Positions 10,238-19,590 of a stretch of DNA of 64,000 nucleotides are shown one piece after another; within the stretch, counting starts at the first letter, position 1; every line of letters begins with the position of its first letter. The DNA lies in NCBI GenBank assembly GCA_009746045.1, contig RPFO01000175.1:1536898-1600897 (forward strand), read 5' to 3'. The translations under genes and the position numbers were made by a program. Below the pieces are notes generated by a model. That model searched no databases. It was not told the origin of the DNA and saw nothing but the letters and a program-made list of their open reading frames with translations. The stretch is from Mesostigma viride (taxonomy: Eukaryota > Streptophyta > Mesostigmatophyceae > Mesostigmatales > Mesostigmataceae).

Positions 10238-11706
10238 TCGCGCACGTACGTCTCAATGTACTCTCGCATGCCTGGCCAATAGAAGTTCTTTCTGGCCCGT
10301 GGCAGCAAGCGGTGGATCCCTTGGTGGCCACCGGCGAGAGAGTCATGGAGCTCATGGAGCAGAGCCGCTCGACATAACTCCGGGACGTACAGGCGCCAGC
10401 AGTCTGGCCTCACCATGACATAGAGTCGCCCGTCCTGGAACTTGCACGGGAGCTTGCCCATCTGCTTGGGGTGCAACCTGATTGCCTCTAAGGCCGCGGG
10501 CTCCGTGACAGTGAACCGACTAATCAACGTCTCCAGGACAGAAGTGATCGTGTACGTGTCCGCCTCCTCCTCAAGGGTTTGGTGCACGTACTCCGAAAAA
10601 ATGGTAGGGGGCCCGATGCGTTGCAGGTGAAAAATTCCCTGAGCCGGTACCACGTGGCTGAGTGGCACTCGTGACCGGGACCCCTCCCTTTCCCCGGGGG
10701 CGCGCACGTCCTCGCGCGCGGCCTCCCAGTCGGGAGACAGGTCGTCCTGGGTCGTGCGACCGGTGTGGAACAGATAGCGACTGTGCGGCGACCCTGGGTC
10801 GCCACAAGGCGAGCCAGGCTCCTGCGCGGAGCCACATGTGGTTTGAAGTACGTCCATAGTCTCATAAAAATCTGCGTAGTCCGCCCGCCGAGAAAGGGCG
10901 TCCGGGACCACATTCTCTGCACCCTTCACGTACTGAATTTTGAAAGGGGCAAACTGAGACAAGTACTCCTGCTGATGCACCGGGTAGTTACGCTCGGCGG
11001 GGATCATGGTGCGGGAGATATACTCAACCGGCTGTAACCCCTGACCCTGGTCCTGCAGGAGGACGCCGCCAATCGCAACCTTGCTCGCGTCCGTGGCCAC
11101 CACAAAGGGCCTTGACGGATCCGGGATAGCGAGCACGGGTGCTGTGGTCAAGCTGTGCTTGAGGGCCTCGAAGGCCTGCTGGCACGGTTCCGACCAGACA
11201 AAGGGAACACCCTTCTTGAGGAGGGCGTTGATGGGGGCAGCTATTGTCGCGAAGCGGGGGATAAAGCGTCGGTAGTATGACGCGATACCCAAAAAGCTGC
11301 GCACACCCTTGACGTCGGTCGGGGTCGGCCACTGTTGGATGGAAGCAATCTTTGCGGGGTCCGTCGCGACGCCAGCGGCAGAGAGGGTGTGACCCAAAAA
11401 GGGCACGCTGCGTCCAGCGCGGACCTTGGCCTTGCGGACCGAAAGATGCTCCTCTTCCATAATGCGCAACACTGTGTCGACGTCCTCTAAGTGATCCTCG
11501 AAAGTCTTGGAGTACACGAGGATGTCGTCCAGGTACGCGAGAGCGCATGTGCGCTTGTAGGACCACGGGGGCTTCACTCCCCTGTTGGGGTCCTTGAGGT
11601 CACGGGAAACCTGCGGAAGATGCGCGGTTCCCATGACAGGGCGGAGGATGTCGTTCATGAGCATCTGGAAGCTCGCGGGGGAATTGCACAAACCCATCGC
11701 GGCCAC
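10093..11706 (-). pseudogene. Chromovirus RT (3' half), RNase H (shortened) and integrase zinc domain
   Basis: The RT part begins at GLCNSPASFQMLMND and contains the catalytic LAYLDDILVYSK, then FLGHTLSAAG and GIASYYRRFIPRF. The RNase H starts FVVATDASKVAIGGVL, reaches NYPVHQQE and then jumps to YLSQFAPFKIQYVKG and NVVPDALSRR; the usual stretch with the second and third catalytic residues is missing (about 60-70 residues). The integrase HHCC motif is HELHDSLAGGHQG with CPSCQIMK. The ORF leaves frame near 10120. Upstream, about 100 RT residues including the catalytic motif-A Asp are absent between the protease ORF and this one. Confidence 0.88.
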
Positions 11707-12818
11707 CCGAAACTGGTAATGCCCAAAGGGCGTGTTGAACGCCGTCTTGTGACAATCCTCCGGGGCGATGCGAAGCTGCGGTGGAGCACTGAGCGGTGCG
11801 GGGGAAACTCCTGCTTGCTTTCGTCAAAGAGCTTCTCCCGTCGCGCTAGAACCGCGTTATAACGCTCCGTCTCCTCGGGTGTAAACCCCACGCCGATCTC
11901 ATTAAGGAGAACCTCTATGTTGGAGAGGTCAAGACGGTACATGTAGTACTCCTTGCCTCGACGCAGCTTACTCTCCAGTGACTTGAGGCTCATGAGGATC
12001 TGCGAGGCGTTGCGGGGCTGGGTGACTTCCCGCTCGTGCGTGATGTTATGCACGTCGGGGCCCTGCACTTGGTATTCGCTGACAGGGCTCCAAAAGGAAC
12101 CGTCAGGGAACCACACCACGCGACGCCGAATGCTAATGTCCACATCCTGCGCGTCCAGCCAGTCGATGCCGATGATGATGTCGGCAGCTCCCAGCGGTGC
12201 GACCGTGGCTGTGAGCTCCACAGGGATGCCTTGAATCACAGCCTTGATATCAACCCGACCAGGCGAGGGGCTCTTGCGACCATCTGAATAGGTCACATTC
12301 ACCACTGTCGCATGTGGCCGGATGTCGTATCCTGCGCGACGCGCCAATGCCTCGTTGATGAACGACGTAGACGCACCCGTGTCCACCATGAACTGCACGT
12401 CCATGACGGTCTTGTCCTTGAGGTAGGGGTCTAATGCTGATCCCGGTACAGCCAGACCTCCCCTAAACAGGAGCAAGTTGCGGGTACCAGCCGGAGTTGC
12501 GCGCGTAGGCTGGTCGGAGCTCGCTGCGCTACCCGTGGCCGGCTGCGTGCTTGGGGCAGAGTTCTCGCCCAAGGATGCATCCGCACTTGTATTCGCTACA
12601 AGCGGGGTGCGACTATCTACTGGAACGACTGATTCTGCGCCCGCGCTGGTATTCGCTACCAACGGGGTGTCCTTATCTAAGCTGTCTATCTGCCCGACGT
12701 TATTGACTTGCGCTACCCTATCTACCTGTCCTACATCTACCTCTATCCGTGTAGGCAGGGACACTACGCACGAGGAACGGAGGGCCGGGAGACCGCCTCG
12801 TTCGACCGCCCGGTCCAC
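11655..12818 (-). pseudogene. Chromovirus protease and RT N-terminal edge, truncated by deletion and frameshift
   Basis: The retropepsin active site is VQFMVDTGASTSFI with the downstream flap and IIIGIDWL, both canonical. The C-terminal part reaches YNAVLARREKLFDE and FPPHRSV, the usual entry into Gypsy RT. It then breaks: the next RT residues seen (in a shifted frame, about 11700-11790) correspond to a region about 100 residues further on, so fingers and motif A are deleted. It overlaps the gag ORF end at 12764-12818 in another frame, consistent with a programmed frameshift between gag and pol. Confidence 0.85.
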
Positions 12819-14821
12819 TCTTCCCCCTCTACCTCATCCTCCTCGTCGCCATGCCCATAGCCGGCGACCGCCTTGCCATCCATAACCCCCGAGGCGCCAT
12901 TACCCGAGTCCTGTTGCTGTGAGAACAACTCATTCAACTCGCGGTTCACCCGCTGGAACGAAGGACCCGTAGCGCGGGGCGTCTGGTGCTGCGTGGGACG
13001 CTGCCGGGCGTCCTGCAACTTGGCTGCGCGCTCGCCCGCGTTGCGAGGCCGGTCTGGGCGCCGTGCTTGTTCCGGGCGCTTACCGAAGGCAGGCCCGGAG
13101 AAACGGGGTGACGTCTGCTCGTCGCCACGATCGCGATCCCGTGGTGGTCGCGTGCAGTCCTTCTTGAGATGACCGACCTCGCCGCACCGGAAGCATCGCG
13201 CCTTGGACGCATCGATTGCATTGACCTGGGGCGCTTCATAGTCGCCGTCCTCCTGCTCGTGGTCGATAATGTCCTCAGAGGACCCATCTTGGTCCACCGT
13301 AGTGAAGTGGACGCGACGCGGTGCAGCACCAGCATGCCGATAGGTGACCGCTGCGCGGCGGCGTGCGAGCACATCTGACACCTTTAGAAGGTACTGCTGG
13401 ATCTCGATCACATCCCACTGCTCCCACGGTATCTCAGCAAAGCGCTTTAGCACCTCATCTAGGAGTTCCGGACTCAGCGCCTCAATGAACCGCGCCCTGT
13501 ATTCTGTCCAGGTCAAGTCCTCAAGGCGAGCCGAGAATGCTTCAAACTCTGTCAGAAACTCGCGGAACGGTGTGGTGCCTTGGCGTAGCTTGGAAAAAGC
13601 CAGACGCTCGTGGAGCTTCCAGTCAGGGGGCACCAGCTTGCGCTCAATGCGCTCTAGTAGCTCCTCTACTGTGCGAGGGTACAAGCGCGACGCGACACTC
13701 TCACAGTTGAGTATGCCGACCACTGAGGGATCCATGCAGTTGGTGACGACGTAGGAGATAAGAACCTCGGTAGCTAGCTCCCACCCATTGTGGTTGCACC
13801 ACGCCCAGTAGATCTGTACCCACATACGCGTCCATTCGTCGATCTCGCGAGGGTTCATAGTCGCGCGCAGCTTGGGCACTGGTTTAAAGTCAGGCATGGG
13901 CGGCGCCTTAAACGCGTCGGCCCGAGGTCCGCCCACTGCGCGATATGGCGGAACATTAAAGATCGACAACGAGTCATCTGCCGATGCAGGCGCTGACCTA
14001 GTCGCGCTGCGTTGTAGCCAGACAGACGAGGGATGCGCGTAGCCAGGATCACTGGGTGCCATGCGACTCAAGTTGAGGTTATTGCCATGCGACACGCTCG
14101 GCCGCGCAGGTCCGGCTGCTGGGACATTGCGCGCCGGATGGGACGACGCGGGCCCAGCCTCATCGTATACCGGCGGTGGAACCCTAGCCTCGTCCTGGGT
14201 CCACAGCGATGTCGCATTGGACTGCAGGTCACTGCCAAAAGAAACCCGTCGACCGCTCGCCCAGGGATGTTGTAATCGTTGGGCACGTTGCGCGTGATAA
14301 TAGGTCGCGTTCTGACTAAGCGGACCAAACATCTGCGACCCGGTCGGCTGGCTTAGCGGCTGCTGCTGCTGCTGCAACGGCGGAAGCTGCTGCGGCTGCT
14401 GCCACTGTTGCTGCTGCGGCGGCGGTGGCTGCTGCTGCTGTACTGGCTGCTGCTGCCACTGCTGCGGCAACGGCTGTTGCTGTTCCGAATGCTGCTGTGG
14501 GGACTGCACTGGGTGCTGCTGCGGCTGCCCGGGCGGGCGTTGCTGCGGCTGCACTGACTGGTGCTGGGCTGCACTCGTGGGATTCGATCTGGGCCGGGTC
14601 TCATCACCTGCCCGTTCCATCAGCTGGTTATACTCAGCCTGCATTCGCTGCGGCTGGTATTCCTCCCTATTATCCATCCTATCCGCTCCTCGTGGCCTTC
14701 GCGGCTCACGGGAGGTACTAGCCAGCTCACCTGGGTGACCTACAGGACTGCCTTGCTGGTAGGACGAGCCCTGTTGTGATACCTCCTGTACTTGGTACTC
14801 TGGGCTGCCCTGCCTATCCAA
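12764..14821 (-). CDS. Chromovirus gag, 685 residues
   Basis: The structural polyprotein. Residues 60-160 are Gln/Pro-rich (CAG/CTG-type trinucleotide runs at 14340-14560). Residues 300-480 form the helical capsid region (NPREIDEWTRMWVQIYWAWC, then GTTPFREFLTEFEAF), typical of Ty3/Gypsy gag. The nucleocapsid knuckle is CFRCGEVGHLKKDC near residue 560. The ORF has no break and ends at 12764, overlapping the protease ORF by 55 bp in another frame. It is preceded by the separate hybrid-binding-domain ORF. Confidence 0.88.
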   Translation of the reverse strand: MDRQGSPEYQVQEVSQQGSSYQQGSPVGHPGELASTSREPRRPRGADRMDNREEYQPQRMQAEYNQLMERAGDETRPRSNPTSAAQHQSVQPQQRPPGQPQQHPVQSPQQHSEQQQPLPQQWQQQPVQQQQPPPPQQQQWQQPQQLPPLQQQQQPLSQPTGSQMFGPLSQNATYYHAQRAQRLQHPWASGRRVSFGSDLQSNATSLWTQDEARVPPPVYDEAGPASSHPARNVPAAGPARPSVSHGNNLNLSRMAPSDPGYAHPSSVWLQRSATRSAPASADDSLSIFNVPPYRAVGGPRADAFKAPPMPDFKPVPKLRATMNPREIDEWTRMWVQIYWAWCNHNGWELATEVLISYVVTNCMDPSVVGILNCESVASRLYPRTVEELLERIERKLVPPDWKLHERLAFSKLRQGTTPFREFLTEFEAFSARLEDLTWTEYRARFIEALSPELLDEVLKRFAEIPWEQWDVIEIQQYLLKVSDVLARRRAAVTYRHAGAAPRRVHFTTVDQDGSSEDIIDHEQEDGDYEAPQVNAIDASKARCFRCGEVGHLKKDCTRPPRDRDRGDEQTSPRFSGPAFGKRPEQARRPDRPRNAGERAAKLQDARQRPTQHQTPRATGPSFQRVNRELNELFSQQQDSGNGASGVMDGKAVAGYGHGDEEDEVEGEEWTGRSNEAVSRPSVPRA

Positions 14822-15045
14822 GTCTACACCCCATCCTCGGAATGACTCCTAGCCGTGCCGCGTACCTTCTTTTTACCCCGCGGCATGTTTACCAGTACCA
14901 CATCCACAAGAGAAGGAAGGAAGGAGAGAGGAAGAAGGAGGAAAATGCCATGCACATGCCCACAAGCAATCAACCAAGCGACTGCCCTACGTTATTCTGC
15001 TAATGTAGCTATTATATAGTAAGCTATAATTAGTACTCTACTCCT

Positions 15046-15471
15046 CTAGAAACTAGGTGGCTGCCTAGGTGGGGTGCTGACAGTGAGTTGGCTGAACGTG
15101 ACTGTGACAGCCTGTGTGTCCCCCGTCCTGCTCTCTACTGTTGCACTATTGGGTGCATAGCTACGGCCCCTAGGCATTGGGCGAGTCCTAATCTCCTGAG
15201 GTGGTGCCTCTACGTGCAAGCCTACTGGACGTGTCATGTATTCCTGGATAAACCTATCTGCTTCCCATGCTGTCTTGAATCCCTTAAAGATAGCCCTATG
15301 CCTATCCACTATATAGTTCTTGCAGTCTACCCAGCTATAGAAAATACCTACTTTCCCTGTGCCTCCATCATGTGCCACAGCATAGTAAAGTTGCCTAGAT
15401 ACATCACTATCCCAACCCCCAAGTCCATTATTATATCTATTATTATTTCTATTATTACTATTAGCCATCAC
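15046..15471 (-). CDS. Small ORF with RNase-H1/caulimovirus-VI hybrid-binding domain, upstream of gag
   Basis: A 141-residue ORF between the chromovirus 5' LTR and gag, same strand. After an Asn/Arg-rich start comes a domain of about 45 residues: LYYAVAHDGGTGKVGIFYSW, then CKNYIVDRHRAIFKGFKT and AWEADRFIQEYM. The YYAV...G...GIF..W..C......FKGFKT..EA..F pattern is that of the N-terminal hybrid-binding domain of RNase H1, also found in caulimovirus protein VI (Pfam Cauli_VI). That domain binds RNA/DNA hybrids. The C-terminus is unstructured. As a free-standing leader ORF it could assist reverse transcription; this is inference. An independent host insertion is possible but no boundary signals were seen. 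Confidence 0.7.
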   Translation of the reverse strand: MMANSNNRNNNRYNNGLGGWDSDVSRQLYYAVAHDGGTGKVGIFYSWVDCKNYIVDRHRAIFKGFKTAWEADRFIQEYMTRPVGLHVEAPPQEIRTRPMPRGRSYAPNSATVESRTGDTQAVTVTFSQLTVSTPPRQPPSF

Positions 15472-16145
15472 ACACGTTGTCTATTGCCAGCAGACAGAGA
15501 TAGAAAAGAGAAAGGAACCTTTTTACCTCTAGTGTGTGACCTGTCACAGGGGGGGGATGCCAACTGGCTCTAATCTAATCACTATCACAGAAATCAGGAG
15601 CTTCGCGCCCCTAATTCCATACAAGAGGGTAGCCTCCGTGATAACTGCCCGCCTTTTCGCAAGGACGAAGCCACGGAAACCACCCTACCAGCGCCCACAG
15701 CTTTCGCAGCCAGGACGCTAGTAGTCACAATACGTCACAGAAACGACAAATTCACAAACAAAACAACAAGGATGGGCGCACATCCTACGCGTGCAGGTAA
15801 GAGAGACGGAGCAAGGCGGTTGGCTGCAAGCTACTACCACATACTGCATGACAAAACGTACCTTGGCGTTGCGCAGCCGACTTTCCTCCCTAGCTTGTGG
15901 CGCCGATTCCTTGTGTGGTGCAGAGCCGAGCTCCCCGTCGGTGCCCAGTCGACAGGTGATGCTTCTAAGCCCTACCTATGACCGCCCTTTCAGCTAGACG
16001 ATGCCGCCGTTCACCACAGCCAGTTTCCCAGGCTGGCGGGTCGAACTCGGCTTTCTATCTCACTAAATATTGGGCCGGTCCTGCGCAGGCCCTGCGCTAT
16101 TAAGAATGCACCTTGCGGCTTCGCGAGCACCTGTGGAAAACCTCT
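15472..16145 (-). other. Chromovirus 5' leader
   Basis: No coding sequence recognised between the hybrid-binding-domain ORF and the primer-binding site. Confidence 0.5.
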
Positions 16146-16163
16146 AGAACTACCTCCGATCCA
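16146..16163 (-). other. Chromovirus primer-binding site
   Basis: Read on the minus strand, TGGATCGGAGGTAGTTCT lies one base inside the 5' LTR. It starts with TGG, the complement of a tRNA CCA end. The tRNA was not identified. Confidence 0.6.
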
Positions 16164-16164
16164 G

Positions 16165-16831
16165 TGTTACGTCCCGAGCCGGACGGTGCGAAAGATCTAA
16201 TCTAGTATAAGGTGCAGTTTAATAAGCCGGCATAGCCGCGCATCCGCGTACCGCGATAGCAAGCAAAGATCGCAGTAAATTGACTAACTGAGCAGCGGTT
16301 TATCCTCAGCTAGGCCTTATAGCATGATTAATTAATCTAGCTATATAACACGGCATGTCATGAGGCAAATGACATCCGGATTAGTGCCCCTTGGTCTGAG
16401 AGAGTCGTCAACACTCGTTTCATTAATCATCAAACCAAAGAGAGAGAGTCCATCGTCCACAGACCAATTTCACCTAGCTGCGCTACCAAGCTGGCAAGTT
16501 GGTGTGCAGGCGCGCCGACATGCGCGCCGATCTTCCAGATACTGCCGTCAAGCCCCAATAGGCTCTGTATGACGTCTAGGGCCGGTCCGGCCCCTAGAAG
16601 ATCTCGTACTTCTGGCTAGGCCCAAAATAACTGGTCCGGAACATACAAAGTACCAAATAAACCGCACAAGTCCCGAACTTCGGACAAATTCCCAAATAAG
16701 TCCCGAACTGAGTCCTATAGTCCGGCGGACTATGAAAGCGAGCTATCGAAAGTCCCAAACGAATAACAAATGACTTTCGACTTATTTATTGAAGGCATTG
16801 TTACGCCCATATAAAGGTCTGGGCCGCAACA
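16165..16831 (-). repeat. Chromovirus 5' LTR (right copy)
   Basis: A 667-bp LTR, the upstream one for this minus-strand element. Its outer end reads GCAACA instead of GTAACA. It is followed by the ATGTC duplication. Confidence 0.93.
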
Positions 16832-16836
16832 ATGTC

Positions 16837-17733
16837 ACCTTTGCCAAGCTGAGGGAGAAGGACCGGGGTTGGAAGATGCTGGAGCCACAAGTGGGTCAGA
16901 GGGTTTTAGCTTGGAAGGAACCGAGCCTGTATGGCAAACGTGGTAGCTGGAGTCCTGGGGTGGTTACCCAGGTTGATGAAGCTAGCCACGCATGCTTGGT
17001 CAGCATGGAGGACGAACCAAAGCATGTGCACCGGCTGAGTTGGTCATATGTCAAGCCTAACCTGATGAATGAGGGCAGTCAGGCACAAGGCTCACAGGAT
17101 CTGCAGGATTTTCAGGTCCCAAGTGACATCACTGATGCAATGACCACATCTGTTGCAGGGGAATCTGTCAGCCCTGGCCAGGTTGCAGAGGTACCTGTTG
17201 AACAGGCTGCAAGGTCAACAGCTGGGGAGTCAACTGTCAAGCCCAAGGCTCTAACCAAGCCCAGGGGGACAAGTTTGGCTGGATTGATTGGGGCTCTGCA
17301 AAGGGCCAAGAAGCAGAAGGTAGCCAAGCTCAGGTGGCATGGCAATCTGGGGCTGGACACTGCCTTAGAGGTAGACACTAATTCTCAGGTCTCCATCATT
17401 GGGACCAGAGCTGCAGCAGGGTACAGCATGGCTGAGCCCAGCTATCAGTTTGTGTCTGACTTCAGTGGCGGGGTACACGTGAAGGTACTGGGTGAGGTAT
17501 CTATTCCTATCCTTGGACAGGACACTGCATTTTGTGTCTTGGAGGGCTATCAGGGACCTGCTCTTCTGGGGCAGAATTTCCTATGCCAGGATGGAGTAGT
17601 GATCACGTCCTCTCTCCTGACTAAGGAAGGGGCTGGTCAGGTCCCGCTGATTAATTTCAGGACCACTCACCTATCACGTACAGTAACCAGGTCGGTTAAG
17701 CGTGTGCAAGTGTGCCAGGGGCAGGAGCCTTAA
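16837..17733 (+). pseudogene. Copia-2 pol, middle: integrase C-terminus and retropepsin-like domain
   Basis: Resumes the Copia-2 integrase after the ATGTC duplication (VTFAKLREKDRGW, then GQRVLAWKEPSLYGKRGSW, an SH3-like integrase tail). After a linker, LGLDTALEVDTNSQVSIIG and, 60 residues later, ALLGQNFL resemble the active-site and C-terminal (hydrophobic-LLG-x-x-F-hydrophobic) motifs of retropepsins. The catalytic turn is DTNS rather than DTGA/DSGA. The ORF ends with TAA at 17731-17733, but pol continues in the same frame, so this is a nonsense change. The frame to the left of 16832 belongs to the chromovirus LTR. Confidence 0.8.
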
Positions 17734-19371
17734 TTGGTTGATGACCTCATATTGCCAGCTGCTAGTCATCCAAGCAGTTTGGGCATTGGTCCTCACTCAC
17801 TTGCTGGACACAGCCCTATCAACTACCAAGGCCTGGTGAAGCTCATGTCCTCTCCCATTATGTGTCCCCAGGTCACACTGGGTCTGATTAAATCTGGGGA
17901 GGACTGGATCTCCAAGAAATGCGTGGAACCTGTCAATGACCTGCCTCCTGCACGGCGTCTACTCAAGCTCAAGTTTGTCATCAAGATGAAGGAGGTGGAC
18001 GGGGTCAAGGTACCACATGTCAGGCCAGTGCTGAATGAGTTCAAGGGTACTGGTGAGTGCACTGCTGAGGAGTTGTATACCCCTGGCATGCTGCATGACA
18101 CTTGGAGGCTGCTGCTGTGTGTATTTCTAGGCCTTCTCAACAAGGGCTTGGACTATGGCTCAGTGGTGGTAGACTTCAAGAGGGCATTTCTGGAGGGGGA
18201 TGCAGATGTGGCACAGGAAAAGTGGGAGGGCAAGACGCCTTTCTATGTCAGGGTGCCTGCTGTATGGAAAAGGGACATTCACACTGAGTTCCTTAAAATC
18301 CTCAAGGGCCTGGAGGGCCTGAGGTCAAGTCCAATAATCTGGAGGGAGACTCTCAACCGTTTCCTGAAGGAGCATTGCAACTTGAAGGTCTCTCCTGTAG
18401 ACCCCTGTCTGTTTCTGGGGCAATGGGAAGGCCTACCAGTGTATGCTTCGCTGCACGGGGATGACCTACATCTGATAGCTCCCACGTCGTGGCTCAAGGA
18501 GCTGATCTCCATCATTAAGTCCAAGTTTCCTCTGGGTAGTAGGGAGCAATGGCAGGTGGAGAATGAGCCTCTACTGTTTGTGGGCATGGAGGCCACACTG
18601 GTAAGGAAAAAGGGGGAGTGGCGTATGCTGCTGGTGGGGGGCAATGATTATCAAGAGACCCTCGTTAGCAAGCTTCCTCCAGTCATCACACAGGCACTGT
18701 GTCCCATGGTGAGGGGCATGGTTGCTTGGGTGGCAGGCATTTCCAGGCCAGACCTTATGGTCATAGCCAGGTTGCCTGATGACATGCTGATGGAGCTAGG
18801 GTCTGCCAAGGTGGCTGATCAGGTCAGCCTGGCTTCATCTGGCATTCTGTTGTCTGCAATGGATTTATCACAACCCATTTGCATGGAGCTGTATGTGGAT
18901 AGCTCAATGGACAGCAGGCAGGTCTCCAAGGTCAGGGGCAGGGCTGCAGGGCTCTATGTGCTCAGACAGGAAGGCCTGGGGAGTTTGGTGAGCTGGTTCA
19001 GTCGCCTGCACAAACGGGTGGCTGTCAATAGTGATGTGGCAGAATGCAGGGCTATTTGTGAAGGCATTCACACAAGCCTTTATCTGAAGGAGTTGCTTCA
19101 TTAGATGACTTCTAACACTCCTTGGCCACTTCAGGTTACCACTCTTCTCAAAACAGACTCCGTGGGGATGGTGCAATTTGTGCACAGGCAGATGGCCAGA
19201 AGTAGGGACTTGGATTATCTCCTTCTTAAGGAATTGTCCTCCTTGGCCAATATTGAGCATATCCCTGGGGTTGACAATCCTGCTGATGCTTTGACCAAGC
19301 TAGTGCAGAAGGCAGCAGTGCAATACAAGGTTCTTCAGTCTCTGATGGACCCATCTCAGCAAGCTGTCTAA
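17734..19371 (+). pseudogene. Copia-2 RT and RNase H, with internal TAG
   Basis: RT begins RLLKLKFVIKMKEVDG. Motif A is VVVDFKRAFLEGD (about 18170) and the active-site motif is SLHGDDLHLIAP (about 18450), with HGDD as in Copia-1. RNase H has D in LYVDSSMDSR, E in VAECRAIC, then an in-frame TAG at 19102-19104, followed in the same frame by LKTDSVGMV and the terminal NPADALTKLVQ. It ends at TAA 19369-19371. With the TAA at 17731 this makes two nonsense codons; both align to ordinary residues in Copia-1, so they look like decay and not a variant code. Confidence 0.85.
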
Positions 19372-19590
19372 GCTGGTGCCTGGTTATAGGGCATTGGAGA
19401 GCAGATTGTGTGGTAGTGTCAGCATTGTGACTGGCATAATACCTGTATTTTAGTCTGTACTAAGGCTCATGGACCATGGTACACTCACTCTGATTTTAAT
19501 CAGGATACAGCCAGGTTTTGGCTGGGGTTCATGCTGTTGACTACACAAGGTTGACAGGTCCATTACAGACCATGTATTCTACTTGAAAAG
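19372..19590 (+). other. Copia-2 3' UTR, first part
   Basis: Non-coding sequence between the pol stop and the split-direct-repeat element; nothing recognised. Confidence 0.5.

Larger units (their letters stand above)
6645..16831 (-). mobile_element. Ty3/Gypsy chromovirus inserted in Copia-2 integrase
   Basis: A minus-strand element. LTRs are 6645-7314 and 16165-16831, each starting TGTTAC and (left copy) ending GTAACA. The target duplication ATGTC lies at 6640-6644 and 16832-16836. In element orientation the order is: LTR, primer-binding site, hybrid-binding-domain ORF, gag with knuckle, protease, RT, RNase H, integrase, chromodomain, extra ORF, purine tract, LTR. The two LTRs differ at only about five sites, so the insertion is young. 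Even so, part of RT and part of RNase H are missing, a frameshift breaks integrase and a TAA breaks the chromodomain. Coding regions are CpG-rich. Confidence 0.93.

Noticed and set aside
7500-15000. Many plus-strand ORFs opposite the chromovirus genes
   Set aside because: Mirror frames of CpG-rich minus-strand coding sequence; no domain content.
17731-19104. In-frame TAA and TAG in Copia-2 pol as evidence for reassigned stop codons
   Set aside because: The corresponding Copia-1 residues are not Gln, other ORFs end with TAA/TAG, and frameshifts show ordinary decay.
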